64,000 bases of DNA from NCBI GenBank assembly GCA_934402315.1, contig CAKRTS010000001.1:62001-126000 (forward strand), given 5' to 3'. Below the pieces are notes generated by a model. It was not told where the DNA came from. It saw only the letters and a list, made by a program, of their open reading frames with translations, and searched no databases. The position numbers and the translations under genes were made by a program. Positions 1 to 8,261 of the stretch are shown here, in pieces (within the stretch, counting starts at the first letter, position 1; each line of letters opens with the position of its first letter). The DNA comes from an uncultured Acetatifactor sp. (GTDB taxonomy: Bacteria; Bacillota; Clostridia; Lachnospirales; Lachnospiraceae).

Positions 1-282
1 GGTGCTTCCATCCGCTTTGAGGTAGAGGGCAGCTGCATCGGTGTGCAGTACCGCAGAACGATTCAGCTTCCCGCGCCCGTGGCTGAACTGATTCTCGATG
101 GGGATGAAACCCATCCGTTCCGGCTGGATGCAAACTTCGATGAGACATGGGGCGACAAGATGGTGATTGACACCGTGCTGGAACACGGGGATAATAAGAT
201 GCATACAGTCGAGATCCGGCTGAAGGAGACGCACCCGGAGGATAAGCTGCCGTTCTATCTTGTATCCGTGATCGCCGGCTAA
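1..282 (+). CDS. C-terminal part of an unidentified protein (5' end outside window)
   Basis: The reading frame is open from base 1 and stops at 282, giving the last 93 residues of a longer protein. The visible part alternates hydrophobic and polar residues, as in a beta-sandwich, with no membrane segment or catalytic motif. It loosely resembles the carbohydrate-binding accessory domain found at the end of some SGNH/GDSL hydrolases, but I cannot confirm this. It lies 29 bases before the GH1-PMI fusion gene, on the same strand, so the two may be co-transcribed and share a role in sugar use. Confidence 0.6.
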   Translation, partial: GASIRFEVEGSCIGVQYRRTIQLPAPVAELILDGDETHPFRLDANFDETWGDKMVIDTVLEHGDNKMHTVEIRLKETHPEDKLPFYLVSVIAG

Positions 283-311
283 AGAGTATCTGAAAATCAG
301 GAGGAGTCGTT

Positions 312-2615
312 ATGTTTAGCAAGGATTTTATATGGGGTGTTGCCAGCAGCGCCTATCAGGTCGAAGGGACAGACCCCGATGACGGAAGAGGCAAGAACGT
401 CTGGGACACCTTTGTGGAAGAGGGCAGGGTATTTGAACAGCAGGACGCTTCCGTGAGCTGTGACCATATGCACCGCTACAGAGAGGACTATGCGCTGATG
501 CGCAATCTGGGAGTTCAGGCCTATCGTTTTTCGATCAACTGGGCGAGACTGATTCCCGACGGCTGCGGCGAGGTCAATCCGAAGGCTGTCGAGCTGTACC
601 GGAATATGATTCTCTCCATGCGTGAGAACGGCATCATACCTTATATCACGCTGTTCCACTGGGAATTTCCGCAGGCATTACAGGATAAGGGCGGCTGGCT
701 GAATCCGCAGGTCGTGGAATGGTTTGGCTATTATGCGAAGGTGGTTGCCGAGAATTTCTCGGACATCTGTGAGAATTTTATTACGATCAATGAGCCGCAG
801 TGCGCGGTAGGTCTGGGACATCTGAGCGGTGTTCATGCACCGGGCTTAAAGCTCTCCTATCCAGAGACCTTCCAGATCGCGCATAATCTGTTGAAGTCGC
901 ATGGACAGGCTGTGATCATGCTGAGAAAATATGCAAAGCAGCCGATCAAGGTCGGCTATGCACCCACGGGCGGAGTCGCTTATCCGTATACGGATAAGCC
1001 GGAGGACATCGAAGCGGCGAAGAAGGTTTACTTTGGCTTCTATAATCCGATGTCCAACTGGACATGGAATGTTGTATGGTTCTCCGATCCGGTATTTTTA
1101 GGGCACTACCCGAAGGAAGGACTGGAGCAGTTCAAGGAGTATCTGCCGGAAATCACGGATGCGGATATGGAGCTGATCCATCAGCCGCTCGACTTTATGG
1201 GGCAGAATATTTATAACGGTTATTATGTCAGAGCCGGTGAGAACGGCGAGCCGGAATTTGTTGCGAGAGAGCCGGGCTTCCCCAAGACGGGAACCGACTG
1301 GCCGGTGACGCCGAAGGCATTTTACTATGGAATCAAATTCCTGACGGAACGCTATCCGCTGCCGCTGTATATCACAGAGAACGGTATGGGCTGTCATGAC
1401 AATGTCGCGCCCGACGGCAGGGTGCACGACAACGACAGGATCACCTTCCTCGACAGCTATATTGGTGCGATGCAGCAGGCAATGCAGGAGGGGGCTGATG
1501 TCAGAGGCTATTTCCTCTGGACCTTCCTCGATAATTTTGAGTGGAGCGATGGCTACAAGCAGCGCTTCGGCATCGTTTACGTCAATTACCAGACCCAGAA
1601 GCGTATTGTCAAGGATTCCGCGTTCTGGTACAAGAAGGTCATCGAGACCGGCGGGGCAAACCTGTCCTGCAATAATCCCTGTCAGGATATTCTGTTCCTG
1701 AACCCGGTATTCACACATAATATCTGGGGCGGAAGCAGACTGCATGAAGATTTTGGCTATCCTGTGGAGGGAACGGACATCGGAGAATGCTGGGGCATCT
1801 CCGCGCATCCCAACGGAGAGGGAACTATCCGTGACGGACGCTATGCGGGAGAGAAGCTGTCCACGCTGTGGGCGGAGCATCCCGAGATCTTCGGCAATGT
1901 GGGCGGCGACCGCTTCCCTCTGCTGGTAAAGATCATCGATGCGAAGGATGATCTCAGCATTCAGGTACATCCCGATGACGCTTACGCGAAGGTACACGAA
2001 AACGGATCCCTCGGAAAGACCGAGTGTTGGTATGTGCTGGATTGCCCGGAAAATGCAACCCTCGTTGTCGGGCACAATGCGAAGACGAGAGAGGAGCTTT
2101 CCGACATGATTCACGGGGGACGCTGGAAGGAGTTTATTCGTGAGATACCTGTGAAGAAGGGCGATTTCATTCAGATCGATCCCGGAACGGTTCATGCAAT
2201 CAAGGGCGGGCTGCTGATTCTGGAGACCCAGCAGAACAGCGATATTACTTACCGCGTCTACGATTATGACAGACTGTCAAACGGCAAGCCCAGACAGCTT
2301 CATGTCGAGCAGAGCATCGACGTCATCAATGTTCCGGCAAAGTCCGCAGCGGACAGCGTGTTATCTGCGGCAGAGCTTCCCGAGAACTGCCTGAACGAGC
2401 TGTACCGTTGCAGTTATTACCGTGTAAGGAAGCTGAATCTGAACGGTGAGATGAGCTTTGACATGGATGCGCCGTTTATGCTGGCAACCGTGCTGTCGGG
2501 AGACGGCATTGTCAACAGCCAGCCGCTGAAAAAGGGCGATCATTTCATCATCCCGAACGGCGTGAAGAAGGTCGAACTGACCGGAAAAATGGAACTGATT
2601 TTGTCAAATGTATAA
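312..2615 (+). CDS. Fusion of GH1 beta-glycosidase and type I mannose-6-phosphate isomerase
   Basis: A 767-residue protein with two complete enzymes in one frame. Residues 1-450 are a GH1 (beta-glucosidase/6-phospho-beta-glucosidase) barrel, with acid/base E161 in a TINEP motif and nucleophile E356 in ITENG. Residues from about 460 to 767 (308 residues, a normal full length) are a type I phosphomannose isomerase with the zinc-site motif IQVHPDD and the later TVHAIKGG and ETQQNSD segments. The junction is near codon 457 with almost no linker. The first half would release a sugar or sugar phosphate from a beta-glycoside; the second interconverts mannose-6-P and fructose-6-P. A GGAGG site precedes the ATG. 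No signal peptide is seen, so it is cytoplasmic. The preferred glycoside is not known. Confidence 0.93.
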   Translation: MFSKDFIWGVASSAYQVEGTDPDDGRGKNVWDTFVEEGRVFEQQDASVSCDHMHRYREDYALMRNLGVQAYRFSINWARLIPDGCGEVNPKAVELYRNMILSMRENGIIPYITLFHWEFPQALQDKGGWLNPQVVEWFGYYAKVVAENFSDICENFITINEPQCAVGLGHLSGVHAPGLKLSYPETFQIAHNLLKSHGQAVIMLRKYAKQPIKVGYAPTGGVAYPYTDKPEDIEAAKKVYFGFYNPMSNWTWNVVWFSDPVFLGHYPKEGLEQFKEYLPEITDADMELIHQPLDFMGQNIYNGYYVRAGENGEPEFVAREPGFPKTGTDWPVTPKAFYYGIKFLTERYPLPLYITENGMGCHDNVAPDGRVHDNDRITFLDSYIGAMQQAMQEGADVRGYFLWTFLDNFEWSDGYKQRFGIVYVNYQTQKRIVKDSAFWYKKVIETGGANLSCNNPCQDILFLNPVFTHNIWGGSRLHEDFGYPVEGTDIGECWGISAHPNGEGTIRDGRYAGEKLSTLWAEHPEIFGNVGGDRFPLLVKIIDAKDDLSIQVHPDDAYAKVHENGSLGKTECWYVLDCPENATLVVGHNAKTREELSDMIHGGRWKEFIREIPVKKGDFIQIDPGTVHAIKGGLLILETQQNSDITYRVYDYDRLSNGKPRQLHVEQSIDVINVPAKSAADSVLSAAELPENCLNELYRCSYYRVRKLNLNGEMSFDMDAPFMLATVLSGDGIVNSQPLKKGDHFIIPNGVKKVELTGKMELILSNV

Positions 2616-2635
2616 TGAATAGGTAACAGAGAAAA

Positions 2636-2663
2636 CGCTTAGGCCGGCCCCAAGGCCTAAGCG
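2636..2663. repeat. Perfect 10-bp inverted repeat between GH1-PMI and lipoprotein genes
   Basis: The arms CGCTTAGGCC and GGCCTAAGCG pair perfectly around an 8-base loop. It lies 20 bases after the GH1-PMI stop and 20 bases before the lipoprotein start. No T-run follows on the + strand, so it is a poor intrinsic terminator; on the minus strand the hairpin is followed by TTTT. It could be an mRNA processing or stability hairpin, or an operator. Confidence 0.6.
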
Positions 2664-2683
2664 AAAGAAAAGAGGGGCTATAT

Positions 2684-3481
2684 ATGAAAAGAAATGTTGG
2701 CTTGGGAATCATAGTCAGTTTATTATTTTTAACGATAGGCGTGTGTGGGTGCGCGGGTAACAATTCAGATTTACCAAGTAACACAGAATCGGTGGTTTCC
2801 CTGAATCAGAGGCAAAAAGATATTTTAGCAGAACAGGGTCTGTCAACGGAGTGTACCGAGCTTTTGACGTCACAGAAAATGGCAATTGTTGCAATCGAAG
2901 AAATGCTGTCTTATGCAGAGGAGAAGTACAATACTTCCTTTTCCTATGCAGGCTATGGCGCTCCGGGTTTTTTGGAAAGAGAATATATGCGTGCTTATCC
3001 GACCTCCGGTGACAAAGAAACAGATTGCTTTACTATCACAAAGACAGATGCCGGATATGTGGATGACTATATAAATGTTGCCGCAAATGCAGTATTTGTC
3101 TCGTATGTGCACGATGGTATCAAAACGATTCTGCCGGACACAGAGGTAAAGGTTTATGCTGAAATTACAAAGACCTCATTAGACGAAGTGCCGACAGCAG
3201 ATACGGAGCTTCAGGGAAAGCTAGAGAGCAGTTTAATGGTATTCATTGACGGAGCGGATCTTAGCGAACAGGATTTCCGTGAGTTCGAGACGGACTTTAA
3301 GGAATACCTGACCGGACACCAGTTATACGGTACGGCACAGCTCATCCTGCTCAAAGCAGATCAGCTGGTATATCTTACAAAATACAACTATACAGATTAC
3401 CTGTCGGAAGAATACTATACTTTACGGGAAACACTGTATGTAAATACGTCTTCCGATACAATATCTTCTGAGGAGAATTAA
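2684..3481 (+). CDS. Putative lipoprotein of unknown function
   Basis: A 265-residue protein with a lipoprotein signal: basic start (MKRN), hydrophobic stretch, then a lipobox ending VCGC near residue 23. It should be exported and lipid-anchored on the outer face of the membrane. The mature part is acidic and soluble, with no motif I recognise. A GAGGGG site precedes the ATG. It ends directly at the first of two identical terminator hairpins. Its neighbours suggest a carbohydrate locus but do not define a role. Confidence 0.75.
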   Translation: MKRNVGLGIIVSLLFLTIGVCGCAGNNSDLPSNTESVVSLNQRQKDILAEQGLSTECTELLTSQKMAIVAIEEMLSYAEEKYNTSFSYAGYGAPGFLEREYMRAYPTSGDKETDCFTITKTDAGYVDDYINVAANAVFVSYVHDGIKTILPDTEVKVYAEITKTSLDEVPTADTELQGKLESSLMVFIDGADLSEQDFREFETDFKEYLTGHQLYGTAQLILLKADQLVYLTKYNYTDYLSEEYYTLRETLYVNTSSDTISSEEN

Positions 3482-3482
3482 A

Positions 3483-3526
3483 ACATCCCCTGTTGATTAC
3501 AAGGTCAACAGGGGATGTTGTTTTGG
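3483..3526 (+). terminator. Rho-independent terminator, copy 1 of an identical pair
   Basis: A 14-bp perfect stem (arms from 3483 and 3505, 8-base loop) followed by TGTTTTGG, starting 2 bases after the lipoprotein stop. The same 44 bases recur exactly at 5022-5065, on the other side of the DUF4143 ATPase gene. Confidence 0.88.
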
Positions 3527-3544
3527 TGTGTCTGGTTGAAAAAA

Positions 3545-3621
3545 GTGCAAATAATTATTAAATAAATGCGGATATAGGTGCAAATAATGCATATAATAAC
3601 TTGAAAAATGGTGCAAATTAT
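3545..3621 (+). repeat. Three direct repeats at exact 33-bp spacing upstream of the DUF4143 ATPase
   Basis: GTGCAAATAAT occurs at 3545 and 3578, and GTGCAAATTAT at 3611. The spacing is 33 bp in both cases, about three helical turns, so all copies face nearly the same side of the DNA. The stretch is much more AT-rich than the surrounding genes and lies 38-114 bases before the ATPase start. It looks like a cooperative protein-binding array, perhaps an operator. Three units with non-matching spacers are too few and too short for CRISPR. Confidence 0.7.
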
Positions 3622-3658
3622 GTTGTAATTAATTTATCAGCTCACTGGGAGGGGATAT

Positions 3659-5020
3659 ATGGAACGTAATGCATTGCAAAATCTTATTGATTGGAATGAG
3701 AATAGACGCAAGAAGCCCTTAATCGTGTGGGGGGCAAGACAGGTTGGAAAAACTTATCTGATCAAGGATATTTTTGCAGAAAACTATTATCAGGATAGCT
3801 ATATCTATATTGATTGCAAAATTGAGGATCAGATCAGTGAGTTTTGTTCTAAGACTGCAAATCCGGAAAAAATTATCGAATATATATCTCTGTCGAAAGG
3901 AAAGAAAGTGACAGAAAACACACTTTTGATATTTGACGAGGTACAAGAATGTCCTAACATTATATCTGCGCTTAAATATTTTTGCCAGGATTTCAGGCAG
4001 ATACCTGTTATTGCTACGGGATCAATGGTTAGAATTAAAATACAGAGGGAAACTCATAAACGTGGTGTGACGGACAATGGTAAATTTCTGTTCCCTGTAG
4101 GGAAGATAAATCAAATGACTGTTTATCCGATGACATTTGATGAATTTCTGATGAACAGTAATAGAATGCTTTACGATGCGGTAAAAAATGCGTATGAAAG
4201 CAAAACACCACTTGATTTTAAAATTCATGAACTGGCAATGGAGCAGGTGTATAAATATCTGTTGGTTGGCGGTATGCCGGAAGCGGTAGAAGCCTATATT
4301 GAGGACGACAGCCTATATGATGCAAGAGAAATTCTCAAAGTCTTGTACGATAATTATCTTGCAGCCATGGAGCTATATCAGGCGAGTCCGGAAGCAATTC
4401 TGCGTTCCCGTTCCCTGTTCTCGAATATTTACAAAGAACTTAACAGGGAATCCAGAAATTTCTCGCCGGGACTCATTGAGGAAAAGAGTAAGACAAGAGA
4501 TTTTGCAACTGCTATCCAGTGGCTTAGCATGGCGCATATTGTTAATCAGTCCTTTCAACTGAAGGAACATATTACGATGCCGTTGATGCCGGATAACGAG
4601 AGCAATTTCCGTCTTTTCCTTGGAGACATCGGAATGTTTTCTTATCAAAGCGGTATTAACGCAGCGTCGTTTATATCAAGTGATAGGGAAAATACTTTGT
4701 CAGGCATTTTCTTTGAGAATTTTGTGGCGAATGAGCTGATTGCCAAAGGACTTAAATTGTTTTATTGGAGAGGAAAGGCATCTGCAGAACTGGAATTTAT
4801 TATTGAATCGAACAATAAATTATATCCGATTGATGTAAAAAAGGGCAGAGGAACGCTCAACTCTCTTGAAAAATTTTCTAATCATAATAAGTTTGAGTAT
4901 GCCATTAAGATTTCACAAAATAACTACGGTTACCATGCAGAACAAAAATTATTGACAATACCATTTTATTTCATCCCGTTTGCCGCTAAAAGTCTTGCAG
5001 ATGGAACGATGACAATATGA
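3659..5020 (+). CDS. ATPase of the AAA_14/DUF4143 family
   Basis: A 453-residue protein. The N-terminal P-loop ATPase domain has Walker A GARQVGKT (K31) and Walker B LLIFDE (D93, E94). The DUF4143 region follows from about 220, and the C-terminus has a PD-(D/E)XK-like pattern (ELEFI, then PIDVKKG). Such ATPases are widespread, mobile and variable between strains; their role is poorly defined. The gene is AT-richer than its neighbours and sits alone between two identical terminator copies, which suggests acquisition or rearrangement. A GGGAGGGG site precedes the ATG. The 33-bp-spaced repeats upstream may control it. Confidence 0.9.
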   Translation: MERNALQNLIDWNENRRKKPLIVWGARQVGKTYLIKDIFAENYYQDSYIYIDCKIEDQISEFCSKTANPEKIIEYISLSKGKKVTENTLLIFDEVQECPNIISALKYFCQDFRQIPVIATGSMVRIKIQRETHKRGVTDNGKFLFPVGKINQMTVYPMTFDEFLMNSNRMLYDAVKNAYESKTPLDFKIHELAMEQVYKYLLVGGMPEAVEAYIEDDSLYDAREILKVLYDNYLAAMELYQASPEAILRSRSLFSNIYKELNRESRNFSPGLIEEKSKTRDFATAIQWLSMAHIVNQSFQLKEHITMPLMPDNESNFRLFLGDIGMFSYQSGINAASFISSDRENTLSGIFFENFVANELIAKGLKLFYWRGKASAELEFIIESNNKLYPIDVKKGRGTLNSLEKFSNHNKFEYAIKISQNNYGYHAEQKLLTIPFYFIPFAAKSLADGTMTI

Positions 5021-5021
5021 T

Positions 5022-5065
5022 ACATCCCCTGTTGATTACAAGGTCAACAGGGGATGTTGTTTTGG
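5022..5065. terminator. Rho-independent terminator, copy 2, shared by convergent genes
   Basis: Identical over 44 bases to 3483-3526. It begins 1 base after the ATPase stop and lies 9 bases beyond the 3' end of the minus-strand GH2 gene. Its stem could end transcription from the + side; the minus side lacks a long T-run. Confidence 0.85.
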
Positions 5066-5074
5066 AGAAATGGT

Positions 5075-8029
5075 TTACTCCCACTCGGGTTCCTGTACCT
5101 CTGCGGAGAGAAGCGCTTTGAACTCTGCGTATGTCATGTTGTAAGCGTCGGTGCGGTGCCCGGAGAGGGCAGGCAGATAAGATGTCAGGTTGTCGTACAG
5201 TGCCTGTGCCTCCGGATGCCCTTCATTCATCAGGCGGGGCAGGTCGCTCGTACATACGAGGACGCCGAGGTCTAGGTCGCTTAAGTAAATTTCATAGAGC
5301 AGACCGAGACGGTAATTGCGGTCAAAATTATCAATTGTCTGGACAATCGGCCGGATCTTCGTGCCATCGAGGATGGTCGAGCGGGAGGCGGTGACGATGG
5401 AATGCCACTGCGGAGTCGAAAAGCTCTCGCAGGGGAAGCCTTTCAGCGATTCATGCTCCTTTTGGATGGATAAGCCCATCGTACCGACGGGGATTTCCTT
5501 CTTCATGTTGAGGGAGATCAGCCGGAACATATGATAGCACCAGAAGTCCGTGCAGTAGGTTCCCTCGATGGAAGCGACGTTCTCCTCAGCGGGCAGGAAG
5601 AACAGGCAGACCTTTGACGTCCCGGCAATCTGCGGCAGATCGGCAAGATTCAGCGCCTGTGCAGCGTTTTGTGCGGAAACACCGTCCTTCGCCGGATAAG
5701 ACCATAAGGTATATTTGTTGACAATTCCCGTTCCCTCCAATTCGATTGTCAGGAAGAGGGCGGAGGGAGACGATGCCGCCGGGAGCGGGAGATTAAAGTC
5801 GCCGAGTACATGTCTGCCCTGTTCCGTGATCGCCGGAAGCTTTTGCGACAGGGAGGCAAGCGTTTCGCCGTCAGCGTTTTTCAGGGTACAGCAGAGTGTG
5901 CTGTCCGGCAGTGTCCCCTTCCGGAACCAGCTTAAGGAAGCTGTGAAGGGGAAGTCCTGCCCGGAGAGCGCAATATAGCTGTCGAACTCCGCCTGTATCA
6001 CTGCATCCGAGCAGAAGCTTCTCCAGTCTTCGGCGGATACCAGCCCCTTATTTTCCATGAAGGAATTGAGGATGCCGACAAGGGCGGTTCCCTGTCCGGT
6101 GAAGTCCTGGATGTCCAGAATCTGGAAACCGCCGAGCCGCGAGGAGCGGAGGGCTGTCTCCAGCTCATCCTTATAGCAGGCGACGGCGAGGGCGCCGGAG
6201 TTGCGGAAATAGTCTCCTGCGAAATCCAGCATCCCCTTTTCATCGAGTCTGCGGCGGAATTCCGCCAGATTGCGTGCCTTGAGGACGCCGGTATAGCGGT
6301 CGATCTCGCCAAAGTCCGGGAAGGTCTCATACTGACCGATCTCGTGGGAGACAACGGGAATTTCCGGTATCAGTTCTGCCTGTGCCTCTGTCAGCTTCAC
6401 GCGCTTTACGCCTGTTCCGTATTGAATTTCAATCGTGCCGTCGGCGGATACCTCCGGTGCGGCGGTTACATAGTCCGGGCAGATCGCAGCATCATAGTTG
6501 AAGCGTGTGCCGGGAGCATCCGTCTGGACATGACCGAGGGGCTTATCGCACATAGCGTAGGAGCCACGGATCTGTCTGTCGATGGTAAAGCGGACGCCGG
6601 AGAAAAAGTCGTCGTGCGGCTGGATGTTCGGCACCCACTGGAAGTTGTTTGAGCCCTGCGTAAAGAGAACATGCGGGCGGTATGCCTTATATTTGGCGAG
6701 GAGCACGTCGAGCGCGGCTGCATTTCCCCAGAGTTCATTTCCCATGGACATCATGCAGTAGGAAGGGTGGTTGCTGAAGGACTCCAGCATACGGAAGCCC
6801 TCCGCCTCGAGGAACTCCTGCGCCTCCTTCTGGTAGCCCTCATCCTCCGGCCCGTTGAAGGTTCCCCAGAACGGAAGCTCCGGCTGCATATAGATGCCGA
6901 GAAGGTCTGCGGCGATAAAGGCAGCCTCGGGAGGACAGCAGGTGTGGAAACGGTAATGGTTGATACCGAAATCTCTGGATATTTTCATGACATGCAGCCA
7001 TCCGGCGGCATTCATAGGGGCATAGCCGGTCTTCGGGAAGATCATGCCGTCGTGTTTGCCGCGCAGGAAGGTCTTTCTGCCGTTAATGACAAAGTTCGTT
7101 CCGTCGGTGGTAAAGGAGCGCAGTCCACACCAGACAAAAGTATCTGCGACTGTTACATCCGCCTTGCGGCAGGTGAGATCCAGACGGTATACGGCGGGCT
7201 TCTCTTCGTCCCAGAGCGCCGCGGAGGCAGACAGATCCACCTTCAGGGAAAGGTAATGGCGACCCGGCTGGAGCATTGCGTCGTAATGCTGGATTTCGGC
7301 TGTCAGAAGCGTCTGGTCTGTCAGTTCCTCCAGAGGAAGGTCATCAGGGATGATACAGTCCGGCTTCTGATAATCCGTCTTCAGCCGGACAAGGACAGGG
7401 CGCACCTCAATCCGGGCATTGCAGGGCAGTGAGCCGTCAAACTGCACGGGAATGTGCAGCAGGATGTTCTTGTCCTCATAACAGCATTCCGACCGGATCT
7501 GACCAAAGCGGACATCTTCGCTGATTTGCAGTGAAATGTCTCCCAGAATGCCGTTCCAGTTGGTCTGGGTGTCCGGGGAGGTGAGGTGTCCGCCGGGAAC
7601 CTTGTAATCCGTGTTGGAAACCATGACGGTGAGCACCGGGTTAATATTTGTTATGTAGGGGGTGAGATCGTAGCGGTGGCTGGCGACAAAGCTGTCAAAG
7701 CTGCCGACAAAGCAGCCGTCAACCCAGACATAGGAAATTCTTGTCCGCTCCATGGTGAATTCAAAATGCTTACCCTTTAATTGTTCTGCGTTTTCAAAAG
7801 GCAGCCGGAGTCTCCGCTGGTGCCAGCTGTAGCCGGACATCTCGTAGGGATCGGTGAGATAGCCGGTATAGGTCTTATCGTGCGGCGTCCCCTTATGTGC
7901 CTCGGAGACGGTTGTGGGAAGCTGTATCGTATCCTCAAAGGTCTGTTTTTCGTAGTGAGAGGTGAGACCCTGCTTTTCTTTGTCGAGTCGGAAAAGCCAC
8001 TCGCCCGCAAGATCAAGTATCTGATTCAT
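5075..8029 (-). CDS. Glycoside hydrolase family 2 enzyme (beta-galactosidase/glucuronidase type)
   Basis: A 984-residue protein with the GH2 order: N-terminal jelly-roll sugar-binding domain, immunoglobulin-like domain, then TIM barrel. The likely acid/base is E432 in SMGNELWG and the likely nucleophile is E563 in SHEIGQYE. The segment around GINHYRFHTCCPP is the usual barrel entry of the family. There is no signal peptide, so it is probably cytoplasmic and acts on imported oligosaccharides. I chose the ATG at 8029 because GGAGG lies 7 bases before it; the frame stays open further upstream, but that part overlaps the promoter at 8076-8105. The spacing between the two glutamates is wider than in LacZ, so the substrate is left open. 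Confidence 0.9.
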   Translation of the reverse strand: MNQILDLAGEWLFRLDKEKQGLTSHYEKQTFEDTIQLPTTVSEAHKGTPHDKTYTGYLTDPYEMSGYSWHQRRLRLPFENAEQLKGKHFEFTMERTRISYVWVDGCFVGSFDSFVASHRYDLTPYITNINPVLTVMVSNTDYKVPGGHLTSPDTQTNWNGILGDISLQISEDVRFGQIRSECCYEDKNILLHIPVQFDGSLPCNARIEVRPVLVRLKTDYQKPDCIIPDDLPLEELTDQTLLTAEIQHYDAMLQPGRHYLSLKVDLSASAALWDEEKPAVYRLDLTCRKADVTVADTFVWCGLRSFTTDGTNFVINGRKTFLRGKHDGMIFPKTGYAPMNAAGWLHVMKISRDFGINHYRFHTCCPPEAAFIAADLLGIYMQPELPFWGTFNGPEDEGYQKEAQEFLEAEGFRMLESFSNHPSYCMMSMGNELWGNAAALDVLLAKYKAYRPHVLFTQGSNNFQWVPNIQPHDDFFSGVRFTIDRQIRGSYAMCDKPLGHVQTDAPGTRFNYDAAICPDYVTAAPEVSADGTIEIQYGTGVKRVKLTEAQAELIPEIPVVSHEIGQYETFPDFGEIDRYTGVLKARNLAEFRRRLDEKGMLDFAGDYFRNSGALAVACYKDELETALRSSRLGGFQILDIQDFTGQGTALVGILNSFMENKGLVSAEDWRSFCSDAVIQAEFDSYIALSGQDFPFTASLSWFRKGTLPDSTLCCTLKNADGETLASLSQKLPAITEQGRHVLGDFNLPLPAASSPSALFLTIELEGTGIVNKYTLWSYPAKDGVSAQNAAQALNLADLPQIAGTSKVCLFFLPAEENVASIEGTYCTDFWCYHMFRLISLNMKKEIPVGTMGLSIQKEHESLKGFPCESFSTPQWHSIVTASRSTILDGTKIRPIVQTIDNFDRNYRLGLLYEIYLSDLDLGVLVCTSDLPRLMNEGHPEAQALYDNLTSYLPALSGHRTDAYNMTYAEFKALLSAEVQEPEWE

Positions 8030-8075
8030 AAAGAACCTCCATTCCTTTTTGTATGTTTTGTTCGGGCACGCTCCT

Positions 8076-8105
8076 ATTATAACAGAGGCGCGTCCGCCGT
8101 GCCAA
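8076..8105 (-). promoter_or_regulatory. Sigma-A-type promoter for the GH2 gene
   Basis: Reading the minus strand: TTGGCA, 18 bases, then TATAAT. The -10 box lies about 47 bases before the GH2 start codon. Confidence 0.7.
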
Positions 8106-8261
8106 TGTAGTATAGCAAACAGATTGCCGCATTTCTTGTTTTTTTGTAAAAACATCTGGATTTTTTACCGCAAATGTGAGAGAATGTTCCATGAATGATA
8201 TTATTTTATCAATTGGACGATTGAAGAAATAATAACGTACATAATTGAAAGGAGATTTCAC

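Noticed and set aside
1098-2195. 365-codon open frame on the minus strand
   Set aside because: Antisense to the GH1-PMI gene, with no ribosome site and no family resemblance; it follows from codon bias of the real gene.
312-2615. GH1-PMI join as an assembly or sequencing error
   Set aside because: The frame is continuous with no odd bases at the join, and both domains are full length; raw reads would still be needed to close the question.
3545-3621. Repeat array considered as CRISPR
   Set aside because: Only three 11-base units with 22-base unrelated gaps, and no cas gene; operator-like sites fit better.
7981-8155. Longer GH2 start at 8155
   Set aside because: The extra 42 codons overlap a strong promoter and do not look like protein; the ATG at 8029 has a consensus ribosome site and the GH2 N-terminus.
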